Source: Salinarimonas sp046292825
GTDB lineage: Bacteria; Pseudomonadota; Alphaproteobacteria; Rhizobiales; Beijerinckiaceae
Reading direction: 5' to 3'
NCBI RefSeq assembly: GCF_046292825.1
Contig: NZ_JBKBQG010000001.1
Span: forward strand, 124,001-188,000
DNA: 64,000 nt
Under the pieces are notes generated by a model. It searched no databases. It worked only from the letters and a program-made list of their open reading frames with translations, and was not told the origin of the DNA. Every line of letters starts with the position of its first letter. The stretch's first letter is position 1. This document shows, piece after piece, positions 17,121 to 26,039 of the stretch. A program made the translations under genes and the position numbers.

Positions 17121-18287
17121 TTACCGCACCCGCTCGAGGATCGAGACGTAGTTCGCCACCGCGGCGCCGCCCATGTTGAAGATGCCGGCGAGCGTCGCGT
17201 CCTCGATCTGCATGCCGCCGGCCTCGCCGCAGAGCTGCATCGCCGAGAGCGCGTGCATGGAGACGCCGGTCGCGCCGATCGGGTGGCCCTTGGCCTTGAG
17301 CCCGCCCGAGGGGTTGACCGGGAGCCGTCCGCCCTTGAGCGTCAGGCCCTCGGCGACCGCGCGCGCGCCGTGGCCCTCCGGCACGAGGCCCATCGCCTCG
17401 TATTCGATCAGCTCGGCGATCGTGAAGCAATCGTGCGTCTCGACGAGGGAGAGGTCGTCGAGCGTGAGCCCGGCCTCCGCCAGCGCCCGCCGCCAGGCCA
17501 CCGCGCAGCCCTCGAACTTGAGGATGTCGCGCTTCGACATCGGCAGGAAATCCTGCGCGTGCGCGGTCGCGCGGAAGGCCACCGCGCGCGGGAAGCGCAT
17601 CGCGGTCTCGCCGTCGGCGATCACGAGCGCGGCCGCGCCGTCCGAGACGAGCGAGCAATCGGTGCGCTTGAGGGGGCCCGCGACGAAGGGGTTCTTCTCG
17701 CTCTCGGCGCGGCAGAAATCGAAGCCGAGATCCTTGCGCATCTGCGCGAACGGATTGGCGACGCCGTTCGCGTGGTTCTTGGCCGCGATGCCGGCGAGCG
17801 CATCCGACTGGTCGCCGTGGCGCTGGAAATAGGCGGCCGCGATCTTGCCGAAGACGCCCGCGAAGCCCGCCGGCGTGTCGCCGTCCTCGGGCAGGTAGGA
17901 GGCCTTGAGGAGGTTCTTGCCGATCTCGGGGCCGGGCGTCTTCGTCATCTGCTCGACGCCGACGACGAGCACGACCCGCGCCGGGCCGGCCTTGATGGTC
18001 TTGAGCGCCTGATGCACCGCCGCCGTGCCCGTCGCGCAGGCGTTCTCGACCCGCGTCGCGGGCTTGAAGCGCAGCGCGTCGGAGGCCTGGAGCACGAGGC
18101 CCGCCGTGAATTCCTGGGGCGAGAAGCCCGCGTTGAAATGGCCGAGCACGATCTCGTCGACCTCGCCCGCCTCGATCCCGGCATGGGCGAGCGCCTCGGT
18201 CGCGACCCGCACGATCAGGCTCTCGACGGTCTCGTCCTCGTGCTTGCCGAACGGCGTATGGGCCCAGCCGACGATGGCAGCATTCAT
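17121..18287 (-). CDS. Thiolase-family acetyl-CoA acyltransferase (SCP-x-like)
   Basis: A 388-residue thiolase. The acylated cysteine lies in ENACATGTAAV near residue 87, the second-site motif is THDCFTIAEL and the third GHPIGATG. The NEAxA box seen in biosynthetic thiolases is replaced by THDCFT, which marks the SCP2/SCP-x type that cleaves 3-ketoacyl-CoA. Cytosolic; substrate length unknown. The ATG at 18287 is chosen since thiolases begin just before IVGWAHTPFG. No beta-oxidation partners adjoin it; an acyl-CoA dehydrogenase lies 3.4 kb away on the same strand. Confidence 0.85.
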   Translation of the reverse strand: MNAAIVGWAHTPFGKHEDETVESLIVRVATEALAHAGIEAGEVDEIVLGHFNAGFSPQEFTAGLVLQASDALRFKPATRVENACATGTAAVHQALKTIKAGPARVVLVVGVEQMTKTPGPEIGKNLLKASYLPEDGDTPAGFAGVFGKIAAAYFQRHGDQSDALAGIAAKNHANGVANPFAQMRKDLGFDFCRAESEKNPFVAGPLKRTDCSLVSDGAAALVIADGETAMRFPRAVAFRATAHAQDFLPMSKRDILKFEGCAVAWRRALAEAGLTLDDLSLVETHDCFTIAELIEYEAMGLVPEGHGARAVAEGLTLKGGRLPVNPSGGLKAKGHPIGATGVSMHALSAMQLCGEAGGMQIEDATLAGIFNMGGAAVANYVSILERVR

Positions 18288-18370
18288 GGCGTCTCTCTCC
18301 CGCGGGATTGTCGTTGACCGGGGTAAAGTGAGGCGCGCCGCGCGGGCGCGCAAGAGGCGAGGGCCGCCCC

Positions 18371-19258
18371 TCACAGAACGAGGACGCCCGTGCCCTTCGC
18401 CTTGTCCTCGGGTTCGACATGGATCGTGATCACGGCCTCGCCGACCTCCGCGCGCAGACCCGCCTCGATCCGGTCGCAGATCGCATGCGCGTCGGACACC
18501 GGCAGCGCGCCCGGAACGACGAGGTGGAAATCGATGAAGGTGACGCGGCCCGCGCGGCGCGTGCGCAGATCGTGCGCCTCGAGCGCCCCCGTCGCGGCGT
18601 CCGTGATCCGCGCGTGGATGCGCGCGAGCTCCTCGGGCGCGACCGCCTCGTCCATCAGGCCGCCGATCGAGGATTTGACGAGCCCCCAGCCCGACCAGAG
18701 GATGTGGATCGCGACGGCGAGCGCGAGGATCGGATCGAGGATCGCCCATCCGGTCGCGTAAGCGAGGCTCACCCCGCCGACCACCGCGATAGAGGAGGCG
18801 ACGTCAGCCTGGAGGTGGCGCCCGTCGGCGACGAGGGCGGGCGAGCGGTGCTTCGTCCCCGCGCGCACGAGCACCCCCGCCCAGACCGCGTTGATCACGC
18901 CGGCGACGACCGCGAGCGCGAGCCCGAGCGCGAGCGCCTCGGGCTCCTGCGGATCGAGGATCGCGCCATAGGCGGCACGCGCGATCGACAGAGCCGCGAC
19001 CACGATCAGGACGCCCTCGAGCACGGCCGCGAAATATTCCGCCTTGTGGTGGCCATAGGGGTGGTTGATGTCGGCCGGCATCGCCGAGAGGCGAATCGCG
19101 ACGAGCGCCGCGCCGGCCGCCGCGACGTTGACGATGCTCTCGAGCGCGTCCGAATAGAGCGCGACCGATCCCGTCACCCAGAAGGCGGCGAGCTTCAGGC
19201 CGAGCACCAGGAGCCCGATCAGGATGCTGCCGATGGCGAGGCGCGTCACGGTCGTCAC
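18371..19258 (-). CDS. Cation diffusion facilitator (CDF) metal efflux transporter
   Basis: A 295-residue membrane protein with the CDF fold: six helices and a cytosolic C-terminal domain. SDALESIVN in helix II and HPYGHHKAEYF hold the Zn-binding Asp and His residues; a second DVASSIAVVGG motif in helix V supplies the other ligands. The C-terminal domain (about 205-295) contains TFIDFHLVVPG and ends with HVEPEDKAKG. It exports Zn2+ or related divalent metals by proton exchange. No metalloregulator is adjacent. Confidence 0.93.
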   Translation of the reverse strand: MTTVTRLAIGSILIGLLVLGLKLAAFWVTGSVALYSDALESIVNVAAAGAALVAIRLSAMPADINHPYGHHKAEYFAAVLEGVLIVVAALSIARAAYGAILDPQEPEALALGLALAVVAGVINAVWAGVLVRAGTKHRSPALVADGRHLQADVASSIAVVGGVSLAYATGWAILDPILALAVAIHILWSGWGLVKSSIGGLMDEAVAPEELARIHARITDAATGALEAHDLRTRRAGRVTFIDFHLVVPGALPVSDAHAICDRIEAGLRAEVGEAVITIHVEPEDKAKGTGVLVL

Positions 19259-19434
19259 GGCGCGGCTCCTCTCGCTCGGTTGCGCTGCGAGGCGAAGCCT
19301 TAGGCGACGCGTCCGCCCGCGTCCACCCGTCCGCGCCGCTCCGACGGCGCGACGACGCTGGGGAACCCGCGTCAGGCTCGACCGTTTTGCCGCTCTCCCG
19401 CGGCGTGGAACCGCTGGACGAGCGGAGGATCGAC

Positions 19435-20688
19435 GTGAGCGAGCGGGAGGGAAGGGGCGGGCGCAACGGCCTCGCGAACGGGCAAGGAAACGGCGCGTCG
19501 CGCGGCGAAGCGAAGCCGACCTTGCGCCTGCCGCGCCCGGTCTCCGTGTCGATCCACATCGCGGCGCTCGTGCTCGGCGCGGGCGCGCTCTATTTCGGGA
19601 TGACGCTGTTCCTGCCGCTCGTGCTCGCGGTGCTCGGCGCGCTCACCCTCTCGCCGATCACGCGCTCGCTCGCCCGCCGCGGCCTGCCCCCGGCGCTGAG
19701 CGCCCCGGTCATCGTGCTCGGCCTCGCGCTCGCCTTGGGCGTCGGCATGCTCCAGCTGCGCGGGCCCTTCGGCGAGTGGGTCGCCCGCGCCCCCGAGATC
19801 TCCCGCGAGCTCCAGCTCGAGTTCGAACGCCTGCGCTGGAGCTTCCGGGCCGTCGAGGAGGCCTCGCGCCAGGTCGACGAGGCGACGAAGGCGGCGAGCG
19901 ATCCGACCGTGGCCGAAGTGGTCGTGCGCGAGCCGGGCTTCCTCGCGGCAGCCTCGACCGGCGCCCTGAACGTGCTCACGACGCTCGGCCTCGCGACGCT
20001 GATCGCGCTCTTCCTGCTCGCCGCGGGCGACCACGTCCACCAGCGCATCGTGCACGTCCTGCCGCGCTTCCACGAGAAGAAGACGGCGCTTCGCATCGTG
20101 CGCGACATCGAGCGCTCGGTCTCGCGCTATCTCCTGACGATCACGCTGATCAATTGCGGGCTGGGCGTCGCGGTCGCAACCGCCATGTGGATCGTCGGCA
20201 TGCCGACGCCGATCCTCTGGGGCGTGATGGCGACGGTGCTCAACTTCATGCCCTATCTCGGCGCGATCCTCGGCGCGGGCATCGTCGGCGCGATCGCGCT
20301 GGTCACCTTCGACACGCTGCCCTCAGCGCTCCTCGTGCCGGCGGTCTACATCGCGTTGACCGCGACGGAGGGCAACGTCGTCACGCCCCTCGTGCTCGGG
20401 CGGCGGCTCGACGTGAACCCGGTCGCGATCCTCATCGGCGTGACCTTCTGGGGTTGGATCTGGGGTCCCGTGGGCGTCCTCATCGCGGTGCCGATCCTCG
20501 TCGTCGTCAAGACGATCGGCGACCATCTGCCCTCCTGGCACGTCATCGCGACCTTCCTCGGCGGTCCCCCGACGATCGACGAGGACGAGGAGGACGAGCC
20601 GCCGCCGCGACGGGATCAGCCGCAGGAGAGGGGCGGCGCGGAGCGGGCGGCCGAGGAGGCGCGCCCCCGCGCGCTCGCGGGCGAATAG
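19435..20688 (+). CDS. AI-2E family transporter (UPF0118/PerM-like permease)
   Basis: A 417-residue polytopic protein of the AI-2E exporter family: several N-terminal helices, a soluble loop, and conserved C-terminal features NFMPYLGAILGAGIVG, GNVVTPLVLGRRLDVNP and WGWIWGPVGVLIAVPILV. Members are inner-membrane permeases of mixed or unknown substrate (AI-2, Na+/H+). The GTG at 19435 follows GGAGGATCGAC, a good ribosome site; a TTG at 19387 would add 16 residues without one. A charged Asp/Glu/Pro-rich tail ends the protein. Confidence 0.85.
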   Translation: MSEREGRGGRNGLANGQGNGASRGEAKPTLRLPRPVSVSIHIAALVLGAGALYFGMTLFLPLVLAVLGALTLSPITRSLARRGLPPALSAPVIVLGLALALGVGMLQLRGPFGEWVARAPEISRELQLEFERLRWSFRAVEEASRQVDEATKAASDPTVAEVVVREPGFLAAASTGALNVLTTLGLATLIALFLLAAGDHVHQRIVHVLPRFHEKKTALRIVRDIERSVSRYLLTITLINCGLGVAVATAMWIVGMPTPILWGVMATVLNFMPYLGAILGAGIVGAIALVTFDTLPSALLVPAVYIALTATEGNVVTPLVLGRRLDVNPVAILIGVTFWGWIWGPVGVLIAVPILVVVKTIGDHLPSWHVIATFLGGPPTIDEDEEDEPPPRRDQPQERGGAERAAEEARPRALAGE

Positions 20689-20701
20689 GCGGCGGCGCCT
20701 C

Positions 20702-21493
20702 TCAGCCGATCCCGAGCCGATCCATCCACGCGAGCCCCGCGGTGCTGTCCCCGCGCGGCTTGTATTCGAGGCCGATCAGGCCGTCGTAACCCGACGCCGC
20801 GATCTCCGCGAGGATCGCGCCATAGGCGATCTCGCCCCCGTCCGGCTCGCCGCGATCGGGCACGGCGGCGATCTGCACGTGGCCGACGAGGGGCAGGTGC
20901 CGGCGGAAGCGCCGGATCAGGTCCCCGTCCATGATCTGCACGTGGTAGAAATCGAACAGCAGCTTGACGTTCTCCCGGTCGACCTCCGCCACGATCTCGG
21001 CGAGCGGATCGATGCGCGGTACGAAATAGCCCGGTCTGTCGACGGCATTCAGCGGTTCGACGAGGATCGTGATCCCGTGCGCGGCGGCGCGCTCTGCCGC
21101 GAGCCGCAGATTGGCGACGTAGGTCGCGTGCGCCTGACGGAAATCGCCTGGCGCCGGATGGCCCGCCATGACGTGGATGCCCCGCACGCCGAGTGCCGCG
21201 CCGTAGGTCAAAGCCTCCTCGAGATCGGCCCGGAACAGCGCCTCCTTGCCCGGCATCGCCGCGCGCCCCCAATCGCCCGCTTCCGGATCGCCGGGGCGCG
21301 TGTTGATCCCGGTCATCCGAACCCCCGCCGCATCGAGCCGCGCGCTCAAGGCGTCGAGCGGGACGTCGTAGGGGAAATGACACTCCACCATCGAGAACCC
21401 CGCCTGCGCCGCCGCGTCGATGCGGTCGAGGAAGGGGCGATCGGGGAAGAGGAGGGCGATGTTGGCGGTGAAGCGGGTGCGGGGGATGGGCAT
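20702..21493 (-). CDS. hyi: Hydroxypyruvate isomerase-like TIM-barrel protein
   Basis: A 263-residue xylose-isomerase-like TIM barrel. FTANIALLFPDRPFLDRI opens the protein, GINTRPGD, VMAGHPAPGD and VEPLNAVDRPGYF are family features, and LFDFYHVQIMDGD with GHVQIAAVPDRGEPDGGE hold metal ligands. It matches hydroxypyruvate isomerase (Hyi), which interconverts hydroxypyruvate and tartronate semialdehyde in glyoxylate metabolism. No gcl or glxR neighbours are seen, so the role is inferred from sequence only. A family B repeat separates it from the acyl-CoA dehydrogenase upstream. Confidence 0.85.
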   Translation of the reverse strand: MPIPRTRFTANIALLFPDRPFLDRIDAAAQAGFSMVECHFPYDVPLDALSARLDAAGVRMTGINTRPGDPEAGDWGRAAMPGKEALFRADLEEALTYGAALGVRGIHVMAGHPAPGDFRQAHATYVANLRLAAERAAAHGITILVEPLNAVDRPGYFVPRIDPLAEIVAEVDRENVKLLFDFYHVQIMDGDLIRRFRRHLPLVGHVQIAAVPDRGEPDGGEIAYGAILAEIAASGYDGLIGLEYKPRGDSTAGLAWMDRLGIG

Positions 21494-21513
21494 GGCTGGG
21501 GTCCTCGGTTGAC

Positions 21514-21659
21514 ATCCCTCCCCGTTGGGGTGGGTGGCCTCCGGAGCGAAGCGACGGAGGTCGGGTGGGGCCCGGGTTGGAGATGACGCGGCAACGGTCG
21601 GGCCCCACCCGGCCTTTCTCGCTTCGCTCGCAAGTCCACCCTCCCCTACGGGGAGGGAT
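21514..21659. repeat. Family B palindromic repeat, copy 1
   Basis: 146 bp between ATCCCTCCCC and GGGGAGGGAT. Inner parts are GGTCGGGTGGGGCCCGGG, the unpaired middle, and GTCGGGCCCCACCCG, so the element folds into nested stems. It covers the last 14 bases of the acyl-CoA dehydrogenase and supplies its stop codon. Other copies or halves are near 36503, 43438 and 43873. Confidence 0.85.
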
Positions 21660-22863
21660 CGCCACCCACCTCCCAGCGCCAGAATTCCCGCCCCTCCTGC
21701 GCCAGAAACCCGTTGAGCACCATGCGGTGGACCTCGTCGGCACCGTCGACGAGGCGCGCCTGGCGGGCGTAGCGGTAGATCCACTCGAGCACGGTGTCCT
21801 TCGAATAGCCGCGCGCCCCGTTGATCTGGATCGCGGTGTCGGCGGCCTCGTGGAGGAGGTTCGCGACGGCGACCTTCGCCATCGAGATCTCCTTCTTCGC
21901 CCGCCCGCCGCGATCGAGCTCCCACGCGGCCTTCATCACGAGGAGGCGGCCGATCTCGATCTTCATCGCGAGCCCGCCGAGCATCATCTGCACGCTCTCG
22001 CGATCGGCGAGGCGGATGCCGAAGCCGTGGCGCTCGGCGGCGTAGGCGCTCGCGATCTCGATCGAGCGCTTGGCGAGGCCGAGCCAGCGCATGCAATGGG
22101 TGAGGCGCGCGGGGCCGAGCCGGATCTGCGTCGCCTTGAGCCCGTCCCCCTCCTTCATCAGGACGTTCTCGGCGGGGATCTCGAGCCCGTCGAAGAGGAG
22201 CTCGCAATGGCCGCCATGCTCCTCGGGCCCCATGATCGGGATGCGCCGCACGATCTCCCAGCCGGGCTGGTCCGCCTCGTAGAGAAAGGCGGTGAGGCCG
22301 CGGCGGGGATCGTCGGAGGTGCGCGCGATCAGGATGAAACGCTGCGCCTCGCCGGCGCCGGTGATGAACCATTTGCGCCCGAAGACCCGGTAGACGTCGC
22401 CGTGCCGCTCGGCGCGGGTCGTCATCATGCCGGGATCGGAGCCGCCGCCGGGATGGGGCTCGGTCATCACGAAGGCGGAGCGCACGGCGCCGGACACGAT
22501 CGGGGCGAGGAAGCGCTCCTTCTGGACGGGCGTGCCGACGGCCTCGAGCAGCATCATGTTGCCGTCGTCGGGCGCCATCGAATTGAACACGGCGGGGCCG
22601 AAGATCGAGCGGTTCATCGCCTCGTAGCACACCGCCATGCCGACCTTGCCCAGGCCCTGGCCGCCGGTCTCGGGGCGCAATTGCAGGCACCAGAGGCCAT
22701 GCGCCTTGGCCTCCCCCCGCAGCCGGTCGAGGAGGTCGATGCGGATGTTCTCGTGATCGTCGTAGGCCGCGGGGTCGCTCTCGAGCGGGATCAGCCGCTC
22801 CTCGACGAAGGCCGCGATGCGCCGACGGTAATCCTCGATGCGGGGCGAGATCGTGAAATCCAT
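21646..22863 (-). CDS. Acyl-CoA dehydrogenase
   Basis: A 405-residue flavoprotein. The N-terminal helical domain is followed by the FAD/substrate motifs AFVMTEPHPGGGSDP and RKWFITGAG, then EHGGHCELLF and the C-terminal helical bundle ending EVHRMVLNGFLAQEG. It performs alpha,beta-dehydrogenation of acyl-CoA and passes electrons to ETF. It resembles the long-chain, eukaryotic ACAD10/11-like group. The final residues DPSP and the stop codon are encoded by the end of a family B repeat. An SDR gene lies 30 bases upstream on the same strand, probably an operon. Confidence 0.92.
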   Translation of the reverse strand: MDFTISPRIEDYRRRIAAFVEERLIPLESDPAAYDDHENIRIDLLDRLRGEAKAHGLWCLQLRPETGGQGLGKVGMAVCYEAMNRSIFGPAVFNSMAPDDGNMMLLEAVGTPVQKERFLAPIVSGAVRSAFVMTEPHPGGGSDPGMMTTRAERHGDVYRVFGRKWFITGAGEAQRFILIARTSDDPRRGLTAFLYEADQPGWEIVRRIPIMGPEEHGGHCELLFDGLEIPAENVLMKEGDGLKATQIRLGPARLTHCMRWLGLAKRSIEIASAYAAERHGFGIRLADRESVQMMLGGLAMKIEIGRLLVMKAAWELDRGGRAKKEISMAKVAVANLLHEAADTAIQINGARGYSKDTVLEWIYRYARQARLVDGADEVHRMVLNGFLAQEGREFWRWEVGGDPSP

Positions 22864-22893
22864 GGGGGCGTCGTGTCCTGTTGCGCGGCGGGC

Positions 22894-23655
22894 TCAGAGC
22901 CCGGAGACGAGATGCCCGCCGTCGACGGGCAGGAAGACGCCCGTCATCCAGGGTGCGGCATCGGTCGCGAGGAGGAGGAAGGCGGCGTCGAGATCCTCCG
23001 GCCGGCCCAGCCGGCGCATCGGGATGCGCTTGACCATGGCCTCGCCGGCAGGGGTGGCGAAGAAGTCGGCATTGATGTCCGTCTCGATATAGCCCGGCGC
23101 GAGCGCGTTGACGCGGATGCCGAAGCGCGCCCATTCGAGCGCGAGCGCCGCGTTCATCTGCCGGATCGCCGCCTTCGAGACGGCATAGGACGCGACGCCG
23201 CCCGCGACGCGCAGGCCCAGGATCGAGGCAATGTTGACGATGCTCCCGCCCCGTCCGGCCGCGCGCCAGCGCCGCGCGGTCTCGACCGCGAGCAGGAAGG
23301 GGCCGCGCAGATTGGTCGCCGTCACCGCGTCGAAATCGGCGACGCTCGTGTCGAGAGCGGGCGCGGCCGCGCTGATGCCGGCATTGTTGACGAGGACGTC
23401 GGGCGCCTCGGGAAGCGCCGCGACGAAGGACGCGATCGCGTCCGCGTCGGTGACGTCGAGCGCGTAAGCGGTGGCCGAGGCGGCGCCGGCGCGGCGCAGA
23501 TCCGCGGCGAGCGCCTCGAGCCGGTCGAGGCGGCGGGCGGCGAGGATCACGTTCGCGCCGTGGCGGGCGCACAAAGTCGCGAAATGGGTGCCGAGCCCGG
23601 AGGAGGCGCCGGTGACGACGACGTGCTTTCCGGCGATCCGCGCGCCGAGATCCAT
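22894..23655 (-). CDS. SDR-family oxidoreductase, FabG-like
   Basis: A 253-residue classical SDR: VVVTGASSGLG near residues 13-23, VNNAGIS near 90, SIVNIASILG (catalytic Ser) and YAVSKAA (Tyr-Lys), ending VDGGHLVSGL. Start at 23655 is set by AGGAGGGCC. It probably reduces or oxidises a 3-hydroxyacyl-CoA together with the acyl-CoA dehydrogenase 30 bases downstream, but this pairing is inferred from order only. Confidence 0.88.
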   Translation of the reverse strand: MDLGARIAGKHVVVTGASSGLGTHFATLCARHGANVILAARRLDRLEALAADLRRAGAASATAYALDVTDADAIASFVAALPEAPDVLVNNAGISAAAPALDTSVADFDAVTATNLRGPFLLAVETARRWRAAGRGGSIVNIASILGLRVAGGVASYAVSKAAIRQMNAALALEWARFGIRVNALAPGYIETDINADFFATPAGEAMVKRIPMRRLGRPEDLDAAFLLLATDAAPWMTGVFLPVDGGHLVSGL

Positions 23656-23788
23656 GAGCGGCCCTCCTTGCCTGCGCATCGTCGCGTGCGCATCGCGGAG
23701 GGGAGGCTGAACGTGCGCGCGCCCCCGGTCAAGCCGAAGGCGCGCAAGAGGTCATCGGGATGTCGCCGCAGGCGACGGGGACGAGGCG

Positions 23789-25042
23789 TCAGTTGACGAC
23801 CTCTTCCTCGCCCGGAAGCTTCGCCATCGGCACGCCGGGGATGCCGTCGCGCTGATAGATGTCGTCGCGGAAATGGACGAGGCCGTCGGGGGTCGCCCAG
23901 GCGGTGATGTAGGTCCAATAGACGTTCACCGCGCGGCTCAGGCGCGCGTCGATGCGCTCGCCGGAGCGGAAGGTGGCGTCGATCTGGGTGCGATCCCAGC
24001 CGGGGGTCTCGGCGAGCAGGAACTCGATGAGGTCGCGCACGCTCTGCACGCGCACGCAGCCGGACGAGACGAAGCGGAAATCCTCGCCGAAGATGCCGCG
24101 CGCGGGCGTGTCGTGCATGAACACGCCGTGCGAGTTCGGGATGTTGATGCGCACGAAGCCCATCGAGTTGAACTCGCCGCCGGGATCCTGGCGGAACATG
24201 AAGCGGGTCGCCTCGTCCGAATTCCAGTTGACGGTGCGCGGGTCGACCTCCTCGCCGCGGCCGTTATAGATCCGGATGCGCATGTCGGTCAGGTAGTTCG
24301 GGTCCTGGCGCATCTTCGGGATCAGGTCGCGGCGGATGATCGAGGCGGGCACCGTCCAGAACGGGTTGAAGTTCACCTCGATGATGCGCGAGTTGAAGAT
24401 CGGCGACTGGCGGTCGATCTTGCCGACGCCGGCGGCGTGGCGCGAGGCGACGACGCCGTCCGCCACCGCCTCGACGCTCGCGGCGGGGATGTTGACGATG
24501 ACGTGGCGCTGGCCGAGATCGCCCGAATAGGAGCGCAGACGGACGACGTTCAGCTCGAGCTGCTGCAGGCGCACCTGCGCGGGGATGTTGAGCGCGGTGA
24601 TGGTCGAGGCGTTGAGCGCGCCGGTCGCGGTGAGGCCGTGGCGGCTCTGGAAGCGGCGCACGGCGGCCTCGACGAAGCTGTCGAAGACCTCCGAGGAGCC
24701 GGCGGTGGGGTCGAGATCGCCCGACATGATCAGGCGCCGCCGCAGGTCCATCACCGCCGGGGAGCGGTCGCCGAGCGACAGGCGCGCGTTCGGCACCGTG
24801 CCCCAGCCGCCGCGGGCGACGATGTCGGCGTAGCGCGCGATCGTCTGCTCGGTCGCCGCGAGGGTCTCGCGCGAGAGGACGGGCGTGTCGACGCGCTGGA
24901 CGCGCATGGTCGTCGCCGCGTCGTAGTTCTGCGCCCACTCGGCCTGGACCTGGGCGAAATTCATCTGTGCCTGCGCCGCCGGGGCGGCGAGGAGGCCGGC
25001 GAGAGCGAGGGAGCCGGTGACGAGAAGGGCGCGGGCGCTCAT
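23789..25042 (-). CDS. L,D-transpeptidase (YcbB/YkuD family)
   Basis: A 417-residue exported protein. Residues 1-25 are a signal peptide cut after AAQA. Residues about 90-170 form a peptidoglycan-binding domain (GDRSPAVMDLRRRL, AVRRFQSRHGLTATG). The YkuD domain follows, with the catalytic Cys and its His in FVSSGCVRV and NSHGVFMHDTPA. It makes 3-3 crosslinks between peptidoglycan peptides, or attaches proteins to the wall, in the periplasm. An ATG at 25177 would add 45 non-signal residues. A long 316-base intergenic region upstream separates it from the divergent cassette. Confidence 0.92.
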   Translation of the reverse strand: MSARALLVTGSLALAGLLAAPAAQAQMNFAQVQAEWAQNYDAATTMRVQRVDTPVLSRETLAATEQTIARYADIVARGGWGTVPNARLSLGDRSPAVMDLRRRLIMSGDLDPTAGSSEVFDSFVEAAVRRFQSRHGLTATGALNASTITALNIPAQVRLQQLELNVVRLRSYSGDLGQRHVIVNIPAASVEAVADGVVASRHAAGVGKIDRQSPIFNSRIIEVNFNPFWTVPASIIRRDLIPKMRQDPNYLTDMRIRIYNGRGEEVDPRTVNWNSDEATRFMFRQDPGGEFNSMGFVRINIPNSHGVFMHDTPARGIFGEDFRFVSSGCVRVQSVRDLIEFLLAETPGWDRTQIDATFRSGERIDARLSRAVNVYWTYITAWATPDGLVHFRDDIYQRDGIPGVPMAKLPGEEEVVN

Positions 25043-25358
25043 CTTGGGGGAAGCTCTCTTCCTGATCGTGTGTGGACGGGCGGGGACGCGGCGGGAGCGC
25101 CGCACCTGCCCGGCTCGGAGGGACTGTGCCGTGGTTGCGCTTAACGAACCATGATCAGGCCGGCCAAAATATGGCAAGGCTCCGGAAGGGGGGCTTCACG
25201 GTATCGTGTTCGGGCGGGTGTGATGCTGGCGCAACACCCCGCTCCTCGACCGTCCTTCCCTTGAGAAAGAAAAAGCGCGCTGACGAAAGAGGGGCACCCC
25301 TTTTTGAATTCGTTTCAAGGTGGTATGAATTAACAACCGTTTGATGGGGAGGTGGGTG
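25043..25358. other. AT-rich intergenic region upstream of the protease cassette
   Basis: 316 bases that are clearly richer in A and T than the flanks, especially 25255-25345. An inverted repeat, AGGGG then CA then CCCCT, with A and T runs on both sides lies at 25286-25305; it could act as a terminator on either strand. A ribosome site GGGGAGGTGGGTG precedes the ATG at 25359. No promoter is firmly recognisable. Confidence 0.45.
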
Positions 25359-25964
25359 ATGTCCGAGTGCACGTGTCACAATGCAAGCGCGAACGCGCTT
25401 GCTGCCGAAGGTAATGGTGATCTGCCCTTCGCCGCGATCGAGCTGAGACGGGTCAACGCGCTCGCGGCGATGCTTCCTGCCGCGGCATCCGGCGCAGCCG
25501 ACGTCGAGGAGCATATTCTCGTCACGCAGGACGGCGACGCGCTCGTCGCTCGCTCCTCGGTCGACGCGAGCGGCGAGGGGACGGTGACGCTACGCGGCAC
25601 GATCGGGCCCGTTCCGGTCGCGCTCACGATCACGATCGGCTATTCGAAAGGGAAGGCCGTCGTCACGCTCGAGTTGAGCGAGCCCCTCGTCTTTCAGCAC
25701 AGCTGGACCTTCGAGGTCGGAGCCGGCGTCGCACTCGACCCTCACGCCCAGGTCAGCGCAGCGGCCGCGGCTGCGGACGCGGCATTGCGCCTGAACTGGC
25801 GCTGCGTGCTGCGGTGCGGCGGTCTCGCCATCATGAGAGTGCTCGTGCAGTGCATCCCCGCTCTCGCCGGGGGACCCGCAGCTTATGTCGCGTGCGTCAC
25901 GAAGCGTGTCGGCGCCGGTTCGGCGGCCGAGATCGCCATGTGCGTCGCGCGGCGCTGCACCTGA
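25359..25964 (+). CDS. Unknown protein with six-cysteine C-terminal segment (cassette gene 1)
   Basis: A 201-residue protein I do not recognise. N-terminus MSECTCHNAS has two Cys and no signal peptide. Residues about 50-125 are beta-rich (VTLRGTIGPVPVALTITIGY, VVTLELSEPLVF, HSWTFEVG). Residues 130-145 are Ala-rich, then a separate C-terminal block has six cysteines at 149, 153, 165, 179, 195 and 200 in a hydrophobic, glycine-containing, basic sequence (CGGLAIMRVL, CIPALAGGPAAY, CVARRCT). The block could be a bacteriocin-like core or a metal or disulfide domain. It is the first gene of a group with a subtilase 75 bases downstream. It could be the protease substrate; this is inference. Confidence 0.7.
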   Translation: MSECTCHNASANALAAEGNGDLPFAAIELRRVNALAAMLPAAASGAADVEEHILVTQDGDALVARSSVDASGEGTVTLRGTIGPVPVALTITIGYSKGKAVVTLELSEPLVFQHSWTFEVGAGVALDPHAQVSAAAAAADAALRLNWRCVLRCGGLAIMRVLVQCIPALAGGPAAYVACVTKRVGAGSAAEIAMCVARRCT

Positions 25965-26039
25965 GTGCGGAGCCGGCGGTACCGTTCCTGTTCACGGCCA
26001 TCGAAACAATCTGGAATCGAACGAGAATGGAGTCATGCC

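Noticed and set aside
14239..18420. A 1393-codon minus-strand frame
   Set aside because: Shadow of cydAB and the thiolase; extreme Arg/His/Asp composition and no domain.
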